Assembly (NCBI RefSeq): GCF_001921215.1
Contig: NZ_MSIF01000026.1
Span: 1 to 64,000 of the forward strand
Direction: 5' to 3'
Source: Actinophytocola xinjiangensis
Lineage (GTDB): Bacteria > Actinomycetota > Actinomycetes > Mycobacteriales > Pseudonocardiaceae
DNA: 64,000 nucleotides
Shown: positions 1 to 7,726 of the stretch, in pieces
How the letters are laid out: each line of letters opens with the position of its first letter
How positions within the stretch are numbered: the stretch's first letter is position 1
Notes under the pieces: generated by a model
The model's input: the letters and a program-made list of their open reading frames with translations, nothing else
What the model was told of the DNA's origin: nothing
Databases searched by the model: none
Made by a program: the position numbers and the translations under genes

Positions 1-577
1 GCTGGCCGCGGTCCCGGGCGCCCGCGCCGCCGGTCTCGCCGCGCGGCTGGCGGAGCTGGCCGAGGACAACGGGATCGTCCTGACCGAGCCCGCCGCGCCG
101 GCCCGCGCGGACCTGGCGCTCGCCGCCGGCGGACCACCCGTTGGCCGGGATGTCGTGGTGCTGCGGGGAACGAGCCCGGTCGACTGGGCGCTGGTGCCGC
201 AGGGCGTGGTCGACGCGGCGGCGCACGCCAGCTGGACGGTGCTGCGGCGGGACGGCTCGTCGGTGGTCGAGGTGTCGGTGCCGCGCGCGCCGGGTGCGCG
301 GCGGGCGGGCCTGGCCGCGCGGTTCGGCCCGGTCGAGGTGGCGCTGGACCTGCCGGCGGGCGACGGCCCGGCGACCGGCCGGGCGCCGGTGCCGGACGCG
401 GTGGTCCTGCTGCCGGCCGGAGAGCGGACGCTGACCGTGTACGCGCCGGACTTCGCGGTGCCCGACCGCCTCCCCGACCCGGACGCGCCGGCCCGGCGGG
501 CGGCGATCGTCGCGCTGGCCAGGACGCGGGTGGGTTCGCCCGGCGCCACGCTCGCCGAGTACGTGGCCGGCGCATGA
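1..577 (+). CDS. Hypothetical protein, 5' end outside the window
   Basis: The frame is open from base 2 to a TGA at 575-577, giving about 191 visible residues; the true start lies upstream of the window. The sequence is rich in Ala, Pro and Val, with no signal peptide, membrane segment or motif I recognise. Its stop overlaps the start of the TPR gene (ATGA at 574-577), so it is very likely the first visible member of an operon with the TPR and CHAT genes and may be a partner or substrate of that pair. Function unknown. A GTG at 155 could serve as an internal start, but the open frame upstream of it makes a longer protein more likely. Confidence 0.6.
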   Translation, partial: LAAVPGARAAGLAARLAELAEDNGIVLTEPAAPARADLALAAGGPPVGRDVVVLRGTSPVDWALVPQGVVDAAAHASWTVLRRDGSSVVEVSVPRAPGARRAGLAARFGPVEVALDLPAGDGPATGRAPVPDAVVLLPAGERTLTVYAPDFAVPDRLPDPDAPARRAAIVALARTRVGSPGATLAEYVAGA

Positions 578-2694
578 GCGACTGGCGGCGGCTGCACGAC
601 GAGGGCGTCGCGCTGGCCGGGTCGGGCGACCTGGACGGCGCGGTCGGCGCGTTCGAGGCTGCCCTGGCGGCGGTGGACGGGGAACCGGTGGCGGTTCGGG
701 CGTCGGTGCTGGTGAGCCTGGCGGCGTTGGTGGAGCACCGGGGTGAACTGGACCGGGCGGTCGAGCTGGCCGGCGAGGCGATCGGGTTGGCACGCGACGG
801 CGGCGAGCCGCTGACCCTGGTGAACGCGTGCGCGCTGCGTGCCCAGGCCCTGCTGCGCGGCGGCCGGGCCGAGGAGGGGTTCGCCGACCTCGATCTCGGG
901 CTGACCGTGGACGACGAGCCGGTGACGGTCGTCCTGCACGTCGTGCGGACCGGGTTGCTGATGGCCACCGGCCGGCTCGACGAGGCAGAGGAGTCCGCGA
1001 TCCGGTCGGTCGAGCTGGCGCACGCGCACGCCCCCGAGCACCTGCCGCACGCCTACACCAACCTCGCGCTCATCGCCGAGGCCGTCGGCGACGACGAGCA
1101 CGCCGCGCGCTGCCGGTTGCTGGCCGAGAACCCGGACGCGCCCCGCCCGGTCGGGCAACGCTGGCGGCAGGTCGTCGAGCTCAACGCCAGGGCCGCCGAA
1201 CTCGCCGGTGCCGGGGACCCGAGGGCCGCGTCGGCGGTGTTCGACGAGGCGTACCGGGCGACCCTGGTGCCCGACAACGAGATGGACGACGTGGAGGCGC
1301 TGGTGTGTCGGGCGGCGGTGACCGGCAACCGGGCCGCGCTGGCCGCCGGGGTCGGCGATCTCGACGAGGCACTGCGGCTCGGTACCGAGACGATCGAGCT
1401 GGCCAGGCAGGTCGAGTCGCGGGTCGGCGACCGGTACGGCACGGCCGCCGACCGGGTCACCGCGCTGGCCGCGCGGGCGAGCTACCTGCGGCAGCGTTCG
1501 CGCACCGACGAGGCGCTGGCCGACCTGGACGAGGCGGTCGCGACGACCCGGGACGAGGCGGTGGTCGCGTCGCTGCGTACCGCCCGCGCCGGTGTGCTGG
1601 CCGGCGGCGGCCGGTTCGAGGAGGGCCTGGCCGAGGCGACGGCCGCGCTCGACCTGGCCGGTGAGCACGCGCCGCACCTGGTGCCCTACGCGCACGTGGC
1701 GCTCGCCGACCTCGCCGACGCGACCGGCGACACGGCGGCGAGCGCCGAGCACCTCACCGTCGCCCGGATGCTCCTGGCCGCCACCGGGGACACCAACGCC
1801 GAGGCCACCACCCTCCTCAGCCTCGCCCGACTGTCCTATTTGGACAGCGAGTTCGACGCGGCGGACGCCCACTACGACGACGCCGAGGACCTGTTCACCC
1901 GCCTGGGCAACACCACCCAGCTCGTCACCTGCCTCCACGGCCGCGCGGCGATCGCCGTCCACCGGGGCCGGCCGGCCGACGCGCTGACCATGCTCGACCG
2001 GGTGCTCGACGCGCTGGGCACCGACCCGCCCCCGCTCGCGGCGATCGCCACCGGCCAGGTCCGGGGCGCCGCCCTGGAGGCCCTCGGCCGGTTCGCGCAG
2101 GCGCGCGCGGAGTACCTGGCGGCCCGCGACCTCAGCGACCGCGCCGGCCTCTGGCACGTGGCCCTCGGCCTGGACTGGTGGCGAGCCGACTCACTCACCC
2201 GCTGGGCCCACGCCGCCGCCAACCCCGACCCCGACACTGCCCCCGACCCCGACGCTGTCTCTGCCTCTGCCTCTGCCTCTGCCTCTGCCGACGACCTGCG
2301 TCGCCAGGCGCTGGACGTCGCGCTGCCGGCCGCCCTGGCCGCCGAGGCGCTGCGCCGCCGCTTCTCCCCCGGCCCGCTGCGGGAACGTTGGGTGGCGCTG
2401 GCCGCCGCGCCCGCCACCCGCTCGGCCCTGACCGCCATCACCGCCTCCGGCGACCTCGCCCTCACCGCCGCCTACCTCGACCACCTCGCCGCCACCGTCT
2501 CCCTCGACGGCCCGGCCCGCCCGGCCCTCGGCGAGGTGGCCTCACTGCCCAGGCCGCCGGACACCACCTTCGGCCCGCCACCCAGGGTGCGGGTCGACCC
2601 GGCGGTGCGCGGCCCGCTGGACGACTGGATCGACCTGGCCGAGCGGCGCTACGGCTTCGCCGTCCGCTCGGCGGAGGTGGTGCGGTCGTGGTGA
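574..2694 (+). CDS. Tetratricopeptide-repeat protein, partner of a CHAT protein
   Basis: A 706-residue, probably cytoplasmic, helix-rich protein built from repeated Ala/Leu/Asp-rich units of roughly 34-40 residues (for example 'GDLDGAVGAFEAALAAV' near residue 17 and 'GELDRAVELAGEAIGLA' near 58), the pattern of TPR helix pairs. TPR arrays normally act as protein-binding scaffolds. A Ser-Ala repeat near residues 563-572 is encoded by a hexanucleotide microsatellite. The start ATG overlaps the previous stop, and its own stop overlaps the GTG of the CHAT gene, so translation of all three is probably coupled. TPR-CHAT pairing is a known bacterial caspase-like arrangement; the role here is inferred. 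No peptidase motif is seen in this protein. Confidence 0.8.
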   Translation: MSDWRRLHDEGVALAGSGDLDGAVGAFEAALAAVDGEPVAVRASVLVSLAALVEHRGELDRAVELAGEAIGLARDGGEPLTLVNACALRAQALLRGGRAEEGFADLDLGLTVDDEPVTVVLHVVRTGLLMATGRLDEAEESAIRSVELAHAHAPEHLPHAYTNLALIAEAVGDDEHAARCRLLAENPDAPRPVGQRWRQVVELNARAAELAGAGDPRAASAVFDEAYRATLVPDNEMDDVEALVCRAAVTGNRAALAAGVGDLDEALRLGTETIELARQVESRVGDRYGTAADRVTALAARASYLRQRSRTDEALADLDEAVATTRDEAVVASLRTARAGVLAGGGRFEEGLAEATAALDLAGEHAPHLVPYAHVALADLADATGDTAASAEHLTVARMLLAATGDTNAEATTLLSLARLSYLDSEFDAADAHYDDAEDLFTRLGNTTQLVTCLHGRAAIAVHRGRPADALTMLDRVLDALGTDPPPLAAIATGQVRGAALEALGRFAQARAEYLAARDLSDRAGLWHVALGLDWWRADSLTRWAHAAANPDPDTAPDPDAVSASASASASADDLRRQALDVALPAALAAEALRRRFSPGPLRERWVALAAAPATRSALTAITASGDLALTAAYLDHLAATVSLDGPARPALGEVASLPRPPDTTFGPPPRVRVDPAVRGPLDDWIDLAERRYGFAVRSAEVVRSW
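2260..2289 (+). repeat. Hexanucleotide tandem repeat (TCTGCC x5)
   Basis: Five perfect copies of TCTGCC lie in frame inside the TPR gene and encode an alternating Ser-Ala run. Copy-number change would add or remove two residues without a frameshift, so the tract could vary in length between strains while keeping the protein intact. It probably forms a flexible linker before the last helical segment. Confidence 0.85.
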
Positions 2695-3830
2695 GACCAA
2701 CCGTCCAGCTCACGTTCGTCGACGCCGGCGAGATGTACGTGATGTGGCGCTGGGAGCACGCCCCCGGTGAGCCGCACGTCGACCTCCAGGCCCGCGCGCA
2801 CGCCACCGGGGTGCTGGCCGAACTGGACCGGGCCCTCCCGTCACCGCTGCCCGGCGAGAGCACCGGGGACGCGCTCGCGCGGGCGCTGGCCGGCGGCCCG
2901 CTGACCGACCCCGACCGCGAACGCGACCTGTCCCGGCGACTGGCCGACGCGCTGATCCCGCCCGCGCTCGCCGCGCGGCTGTCCACGGCCGAGGACCGCG
3001 TGCACCTGCGGATCCAGCCTTCGCCGTCGACCGCGCGGGTGCCGTGGGAGGCGTTGCGGCTCGGGGACGGTGGGCGCCTCGTGCACCGGTGTGACGTGTC
3101 GGTGCTGGTGCCGGCGACCGTGCGCAACGCGCCAGGCCGGCGGGTCTCGCCCTGGGACCCGAGCGGGCCGGTGGTCGCGGTGCTCGACCCGGTCGTGCCC
3201 GACCTCGGCCCGGTCCTTGGCCAGGACGAACGCGCGCGGGTGGCGGACGAGATCGGCGCCGTCCACGCCGACCTCGACCGCGACCGGCTCGAACAGGCGC
3301 TCGACGGCGCCGCGCGGCTGCTCTACGTCGGGCACGTCACCACCGCCGGGCACGGCCTGGACGCGCGCCTGCACCTGTCCTGCGGACCCGCGACGACCGG
3401 TCGCGCCGCCCTGCTCGGCACCCACCGCCCGCTCACCGCCGGTGACCTCGTTCTCGGCCACCGCCCGCACGACCCGACACCGTGGCGCTTCCCCAACCGG
3501 GTGGCCCTGGTCGCCTGTGAGAGTGGCGCCGACGCCCGGTTCGCCGAGCCGACCGGCCTGGTCACCGCCATGGTCAACGGCGGCGCCGAGTACGTGACGT
3601 CCACCCGGTGGGTGCTGCCGACCGACGCCGGCCTGGCGCGCCACGGGTTCGCGCCGGCCGTCACCGGCGTGATCGTCGCGGTGCACACCGCCCACGGGTC
3701 GGCCGACCCGGTCGCCGCGCTCGGGGCGTGGCAGCGCGACCTGGCCGCACGCTGGGACGACACCGGCGACCGGGCGTGCTCGCCGGTCCTGTGGGGGGCG
3801 TTCTGGACGGCGTACGCGCCGAACCTGTGA
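2691..3830 (+). CDS. CHAT-domain (caspase-like) protein
   Basis: A 379-residue protein whose C-terminal half has the CHAT peptidase layout. The candidate catalytic His is H215 in 'LYVGHVTTAGHG' and the candidate Cys is C276 in 'VALVACESGAD', followed by 'GAEYVTSTRWVLP', which fits the strand after the Cys in this clan CD family. The N-terminal 200 residues are less conserved-looking and contain a segment 'LRIQPSPSTARVPWEALRL' typical of the region leading into CHAT domains. The GTG at 2691 overlaps the TPR stop (GTGA) and is preferred to the adjacent GTG at 2688. Protease activity is predicted from the dyad; the target is unknown, with the TPR protein or the upstream partial gene product as candidates. 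Confidence 0.85.
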   Translation: MRPTVQLTFVDAGEMYVMWRWEHAPGEPHVDLQARAHATGVLAELDRALPSPLPGESTGDALARALAGGPLTDPDRERDLSRRLADALIPPALAARLSTAEDRVHLRIQPSPSTARVPWEALRLGDGGRLVHRCDVSVLVPATVRNAPGRRVSPWDPSGPVVAVLDPVVPDLGPVLGQDERARVADEIGAVHADLDRDRLEQALDGAARLLYVGHVTTAGHGLDARLHLSCGPATTGRAALLGTHRPLTAGDLVLGHRPHDPTPWRFPNRVALVACESGADARFAEPTGLVTAMVNGGAEYVTSTRWVLPTDAGLARHGFAPAVTGVIVAVHTAHGSADPVAALGAWQRDLAARWDDTGDRACSPVLWGAFWTAYAPNL

Positions 3831-3864
3831 CCGGTAGGCCGGCACCGGGCGGCACGCTGCTCGC

Positions 3865-4254
3865 ATGTACCCCGCGTTGGTCAGCTTCGGCGTCCCGGCG
3901 TTGGTCTGCGGGCTGTTCACCTGGCTGGGCATGGACCTGCCAGGGCACGCCCCGCCGCTGATCGCGCTGTCGGCCGGCATCTACGGCTTCCTGTTCTGGG
4001 TGTACCTGCGGTCCCGGCCGCTGCGCGACCCGCCCCTGGAGGCGACCGTCACCGGGCGGGTCACCGGGGAGCGGACCGTCATCCACGTCGTGGTGCGGAC
4101 ACCGGAGGGCCTCCGGGAGGCCGTGCTGGCCGACGAGATCGCCGGCGAGCACCTCCACCGGTTCCAGCCGGACACCACGTGGTCGGTGCACACCGTCGAC
4201 GACCGCCCGACCGAGGTCCACCTGGACCGCGTCCACCGCGAGGTGCGGGGATGA
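3865..4254 (+). CDS. Small membrane-anchored protein, unknown (paralogue 1)
   Basis: A 129-residue protein with two hydrophobic segments (about residues 4-22 and 30-47) followed by a soluble, beta-rich-looking C-terminal domain containing 'VLADEIAGEHLHRF' from residue 87. The next gene encodes the same arrangement and nearly the same motif, so the two are tandem paralogues. The soluble part resembles small SH3-like barrels appended to membrane hairpins in actinobacterial proteins, but I cannot assign a named family with certainty. It starts 34 bp after the CHAT gene and may be read from the same promoter. No catalytic residues are evident. Confidence 0.65.
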   Translation: MYPALVSFGVPALVCGLFTWLGMDLPGHAPPLIALSAGIYGFLFWVYLRSRPLRDPPLEATVTGRVTGERTVIHVVVRTPEGLREAVLADEIAGEHLHRFQPDTTWSVHTVDDRPTEVHLDRVHREVRG

Positions 4255-4751
4255 TGGCGTGGGCGCTGCGGCTGGGGGTGCCGGCGTACCTGCTGTGGAT
4301 CGTGGCCACGTTCCGGTTCGACCTGCCGTGGTACGTCTCGCCGCTGCTGGTCGTGCCGGTCGCCGTCGCCGGACTCGGGGGGTGGCTGGCGTACCTGTGG
4401 TTCGGGCCGCTGCCGGCGCTGGACCCGGTGGCCCGGCAGGCGACCGTCACCGGCCACACCACCGAGGTGATCGACGAGTACGACCGGCGGTGCCCGGTCG
4501 TGCACCTGCGGGTGGACGCCCCCGACGGCCCGTTCGACTCGGTGCTGGCCGACGAGATCGCCGACGAGCACCGGGACAGGTTCGTGCGGGGCAGCCGGTG
4601 GTGGGTGCGCACGTTCACCAGCCGGCCCGAGCGGGTGTTCCTCGCCGGCGCCCACGACGACGTGCTGCGGATCGGGTACCACCTCGACGGTGTGCGGCTG
4701 GCCGAGGAGCGCGTCCACTGGCGTCGGCCGAGGGGTGGCTCATGGACCTGA
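4251..4751 (+). CDS. Small membrane-anchored protein, unknown (paralogue 2)
   Basis: A 166-residue protein starting at the ATG that overlaps the previous stop (ATGATG at 4251). It has two predicted membrane segments (about residues 5-20 and 27-47), then a soluble domain with 'VLADEIADEHRDRF' from residue 98, matching 'VLADEIAGEHLHRF' in the previous gene. The shared order of membrane hairpin, Ala-Thr-Val-Thr-Gly strand and VLADEIA motif points to tandem duplication and divergence. The C-terminus is about 25 residues longer than in paralogue 1. Function unknown. Confidence 0.65.
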   Translation: MMAWALRLGVPAYLLWIVATFRFDLPWYVSPLLVVPVAVAGLGGWLAYLWFGPLPALDPVARQATVTGHTTEVIDEYDRRCPVVHLRVDAPDGPFDSVLADEIADEHRDRFVRGSRWWVRTFTSRPERVFLAGAHDDVLRIGYHLDGVRLAEERVHWRRPRGGSWT

Positions 4752-5464
4752 CGATGTGGCTGGTCGTCGGGGTCGGTGGGCTGGCGCTGCTGGTGGCGTT
4801 GGCCGGGCGGGACGCCGTCAGCACGCCGGCGGAACTGGCCGCCACCGCCGCGCGGATCGCCGGGGCGACCCGGGAGTCGTGGGAGCGGGAACCGAGGGCG
4901 CTCACCGATCTGCTGTGTGTCGACGCCCGGTACGGGCCGGCGGTGGGGGTTCTGCGGTGGCGCGAGGGGTTTGTCCGGCCCCGCGTCGGGCGGCTGGAGT
5001 GGTGGTCGACCGAGGGGATCTCGGACGGGCTGGAGACGGTGACGTTGGCGTTGCGTGTGGACGGACAGGTGGTGGTGGTCACCGAGTATCCCCGGGAGGT
5101 CGACGGGCTGCGGCCGGGGATGCTGCTGCCGGTGGTGGATCTGGGTGAGGGTTTTCGGCTCGCCCTCGGGTATCCGGCCGGTGAGCTGCTGGCGCTGTTG
5201 GCCGATCACCGTCGCGAGGCCGGGTTGCTCGACGATTTCGCGCACGCCGCCTGGTTACGTGGCCGGCGTTCGGTGGTCGCGGTGGCGGACGTGTGTCCGA
5301 CCGGGCGGGTTCGTGACGACCACGTGGAGGTGGCGGTTCTGGTGGGTTCCGAGCGGGTGGTGGGGTTCGTTCGGCCGGAGGAGGCCGGGGCGATCCGGCT
5401 GTCGCGGCAGGTGCCGGTGTGTGTGCTCGACGGGCGGGTCGCGTTGGGGTGGTTTCCGTTCTGA
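4742..5464 (+). CDS. Hypothetical protein with one N-terminal membrane segment
   Basis: A 240-residue protein beginning MDLTMWLVVGVGGLALLVAL, a single hydrophobic anchor, followed by a soluble domain with many short Val-rich strands. It overlaps the preceding stop by 10 bp and is followed by a TGATG junction, so the four genes from 3865 to 6009 form one translation unit. No conserved motif known to me is present. Base use changes within this gene: third codon positions shift from C towards G, and TTG and GTT codons increase, unlike the TPR and CHAT genes upstream. It may share a distant fold with the two paralogues, but similarity is too weak to assert by eye. Confidence 0.6.
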   Translation: MDLTMWLVVGVGGLALLVALAGRDAVSTPAELAATAARIAGATRESWEREPRALTDLLCVDARYGPAVGVLRWREGFVRPRVGRLEWWSTEGISDGLETVTLALRVDGQVVVVTEYPREVDGLRPGMLLPVVDLGEGFRLALGYPAGELLALLADHRREAGLLDDFAHAAWLRGRRSVVAVADVCPTGRVRDDHVEVAVLVGSERVVGFVRPEEAGAIRLSRQVPVCVLDGRVALGWFPF

Positions 5465-6009
5465 TGACGGTGCGCTACGTGTCGATCCTGGGGGTCGAGG
5501 ACAACGTGAGCCGGCGGTGTCAGTATCCGCGTCGGGTGTTGGCCTTGCGGATCGCCGTGGGGTTGCCCGAGCCGGGGTTGGTGGTGGTGTCGGTCGATCC
5601 CGCCCGGTGGGCGTTGGTGCGGGTCGGCCGGATCCTGGGTGTTCGGGTCTGTCCGGGTGGTGTCGTGCTCGCCGAGGAGGAACCCCGGGAGGTTCGGTTG
5701 GCCGGGTTGGTCGCGCAACGTGTCTCCGAGGGGTTGCTTCCCCGTCCTGAGGGGGTGCTCCGTTCGGGGACGTTGCTGGGGGTTCGGGTCGGGCCGGAGC
5801 GGGTCGGGGACCGGGTCGCGGTGTCCTTCGACGTCGAGGTGGCGGGGGTTGTTCGGGTGGCGACCGGGTTGTATTCGGCTGAGGAGCTTGCCGGGTACGC
5901 GCCCGGGATTCGGGTTCGGGTTCGCGGGGACGTGCTGTGGCCGGATCTCGAGTTGGTGGACCTCGGCGGAGATCCAGTTGGGCCTCACCTGGGCAGAGTG
6001 CGGAGGTAG
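5464..6009 (+). CDS. Hypothetical soluble protein
   Basis: A 181-residue protein starting at the ATG of a TGATG junction with the previous gene. It has no membrane segment or signal peptide and is dominated by Val, Gly and Arg in alternating patterns suggesting beta structure. The coding strand is strikingly G-rich, with frequent TTG, GTG and GGG codons. Its 3' end overlaps the 3' end of the convergent substrate-binding protein gene by 25 bp (5985-6009), so no terminator separates them. Function unknown; position makes it the last gene of the 3865-6009 unit. Confidence 0.55.
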   Translation: MTVRYVSILGVEDNVSRRCQYPRRVLALRIAVGLPEPGLVVVSVDPARWALVRVGRILGVRVCPGGVVLAEEEPREVRLAGLVAQRVSEGLLPRPEGVLRSGTLLGVRVGPERVGDRVAVSFDVEVAGVVRVATGLYSAEELAGYAPGIRVRVRGDVLWPDLELVDLGGDPVGPHLGRVRR

Positions 6010-6953
6010 GTGGCGAAACCTTCCAGGCCGTCGATGTTGCGGGGACCGCTGATGCCCTCGTTGTAGTTCAGGATGTAGAAGTTGTTGTTCACCACGGCGG
6101 GCAGGGTGGCGGTGGTCGGGGAGGTGCGCAGGAAGTCGATCTTCTCGGCCGCCGGCTGGTCGCCGTAGTCCAGGATGATGATCACTTCGGGGCGGGCACG
6201 AACCACCGCTTCCCAGCCGACCTGGGTCCAGCGTTGGTCCAGGTCGGCGAAGATGTTGCGGCCGCCGGCGAAGGAGATGATCTCGTTGGGGGGCACCTGG
6301 TTTCCCGCCGTGAACGGTTGGTCGGTACCCGAGTCGTAGAGGAAGACCGGAACCGGGTCGCCCTGGGGAGCCCGGGCGGTGACGGCGTCCACGCGGGCGC
6401 GGAGGTCGGCGACCACCCTGGCGGCCCGGTCCGGGACGCCGAAGATCTCGCCCAGACGGGTCAGGTCGGTGTACAGGGCCTCGAACGGGGGATGGCGTTC
6501 GGGATGGCCGGGATAGTTGAAACAGGACTCGGCGTGCAGGAAGCTCTGGATTCCCAACCGGTCCAGGATCTCCGGGGTGATGCCGCGCTGGTCGGAGAAG
6601 CCGGAGTTCCAGCCGGCCACCACCAGGTCGGCGCGGGCATCGACCACGAGTTCACGGTTGAGCAGATCATCGCCCAGGAAGCGGACCTTGGCGTACTCGG
6701 CCACCCAGGGCGATTCCTCCACCGGCGGGTTGGCCGGGGGCATCACGTAGCCCAGCACGTGGTCGGTGAGACCCAGGGCGAACAGCTTGTCGGCACTACC
6801 GGCCTCGTAGGCCACCACCCGGTGGGGCGTGGTGTAGGAGACCTGTTCGCCGCAGCGGGCGACCGTCACGCGGGTTCCCGGGTCGGTTGGTTCGATCTTG
6901 GCTCCGCAGCCGGTCAGGAGCAGCACCGCCACGCCCAGCAACACGATCCTCAT
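5985..6953 (-). CDS. ABC transporter substrate-binding lipoprotein (metallophore/B12 class)
   Basis: A 322-residue lipoprotein. The signal 'MRIVLLGVAVLLLTGC' places the lipidated Cys at residue 16. The body contains the bilobal helical-backbone pattern of FecB/BtuF-type binding proteins, with 'HRVVAYEAGSADKLFALGL' near residue 45 and 'ARADLVVAGWNSG' near residue 107. It is the last gene of a permease-ATPase-binding-protein operon; its ATG overlaps the ATPase stop (ATGA). Substrates of this class are ferric siderophores, haem, cobalamin or metal-loaded zincophores. A Fur/Zur-like site at the operon head favours a metal-linked substrate. The exact ligand cannot be read from sequence. Confidence 0.85.
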   Translation of the reverse strand: MRIVLLGVAVLLLTGCGAKIEPTDPGTRVTVARCGEQVSYTTPHRVVAYEAGSADKLFALGLTDHVLGYVMPPANPPVEESPWVAEYAKVRFLGDDLLNRELVVDARADLVVAGWNSGFSDQRGITPEILDRLGIQSFLHAESCFNYPGHPERHPPFEALYTDLTRLGEIFGVPDRAARVVADLRARVDAVTARAPQGDPVPVFLYDSGTDQPFTAGNQVPPNEIISFAGGRNIFADLDQRWTQVGWEAVVRARPEVIIILDYGDQPAAEKIDFLRTSPTTATLPAVVNNNFYILNYNEGISGPRNIDGLEGFATYLRTLPR

Positions 6954-7726
6954 CTGAGACTTCCTCTTTCCGGTAACGAATGGAGTAACTGGGGTACGCC
7001 CCGGTGGTGGACGATCGTGACCGTTGTGCCGAACACCTCTCGGACCAGCGCTTCGGTCAGGACCTCGTGCGGGGTGCCGGAGGCGACCAACCGGCCTTCG
7101 CTCAGTACGCCCAGGCGGTCGCAGGTGGCCGCCGCCAGGTTCAGGTCGTGCAGGACGACCAGTACGGTCAGGCCGAGATCCCTCAGCAGCACCAGCAGGC
7201 CCGCCTGGTGGCGGATGTCGAGGTGGTTGGTGGGCTCGTCAAGGACCAGGACCTGGGGTTCCTGCGCCAGTGCCCGGGCGATCAGCACCCGTTGCCGTTC
7301 ACCGCCGGACAGGGACAGGACGCCTCGGGTGGCGAGGTGGGCGACGTCGAGTCGTTCCATCGCCGTGTGGCACAGGGCGCGCTCGCGGGCGCCCAGTCGT
7401 TGGTTGCCGGTGTGGTGCGGGGCCCGGCCGAGGGCAACCACCTCCTCCACGGTGAAGTCGAGGTCCAACCCGTTGTGCTGGGTCAGCGCGGCCACCGAGC
7501 GGGCACTGTCCTTTCTGGACATCGACGCCAGGTCCGTCCGCCCCAGCCAGATGGTTCCGGTGGTGGGGCGCAAGGCGCGGTAGACGCAGCGCACCGCGGT
7601 GGACTTGCCGGATCCGTTGGGGCCCACCAGGCCCACGACCTGACCGGAGGGCACTTCCAGCGACAGCCGGCGGACGATCTCCCGACCGTCCAGCACCGCG
7701 GTGACCTCGTCGAACGCCAGACGCAT
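6950..7726 (-). CDS. ABC transporter ATPase, FepC/BtuD class
   Basis: A 258-residue ATP-binding subunit that powers the importer encoded with it. Walker A is GPNGSGKST (about residues 35-43), the signature is LSGGE (139-143) and Walker B is VLVLDEP (159-165) followed by TNHLD; the switch His lies in 'VVLHDLNLAA'. The length and 'HHTGNQRLGARERA' insert region fit the iron-siderophore/cobalamin subfamily. The ATG at 7726 is joined to the permease stop by TGATG, and its own stop overlaps the start of the binding-protein gene, so subunits are translationally coupled. It acts at the inner face of the membrane. Confidence 0.92.
   Translation of the reverse strand: MRLAFDEVTAVLDGREIVRRLSLEVPSGQVVGLVGPNGSGKSTAVRCVYRALRPTTGTIWLGRTDLASMSRKDSARSVAALTQHNGLDLDFTVEEVVALGRAPHHTGNQRLGARERALCHTAMERLDVAHLATRGVLSLSGGERQRVLIARALAQEPQVLVLDEPTNHLDIRHQAGLLVLLRDLGLTVLVVLHDLNLAAATCDRLGVLSEGRLVASGTPHEVLTEALVREVFGTTVTIVHHRGVPQLLHSLPERGSLR

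Noticed and set aside
5937-7583. A 548-codon plus-strand frame opposite the importer genes
   Set aside because: The minus-strand lipoprotein and ATPase have signal, Walker and signature motifs; the plus frame has none.
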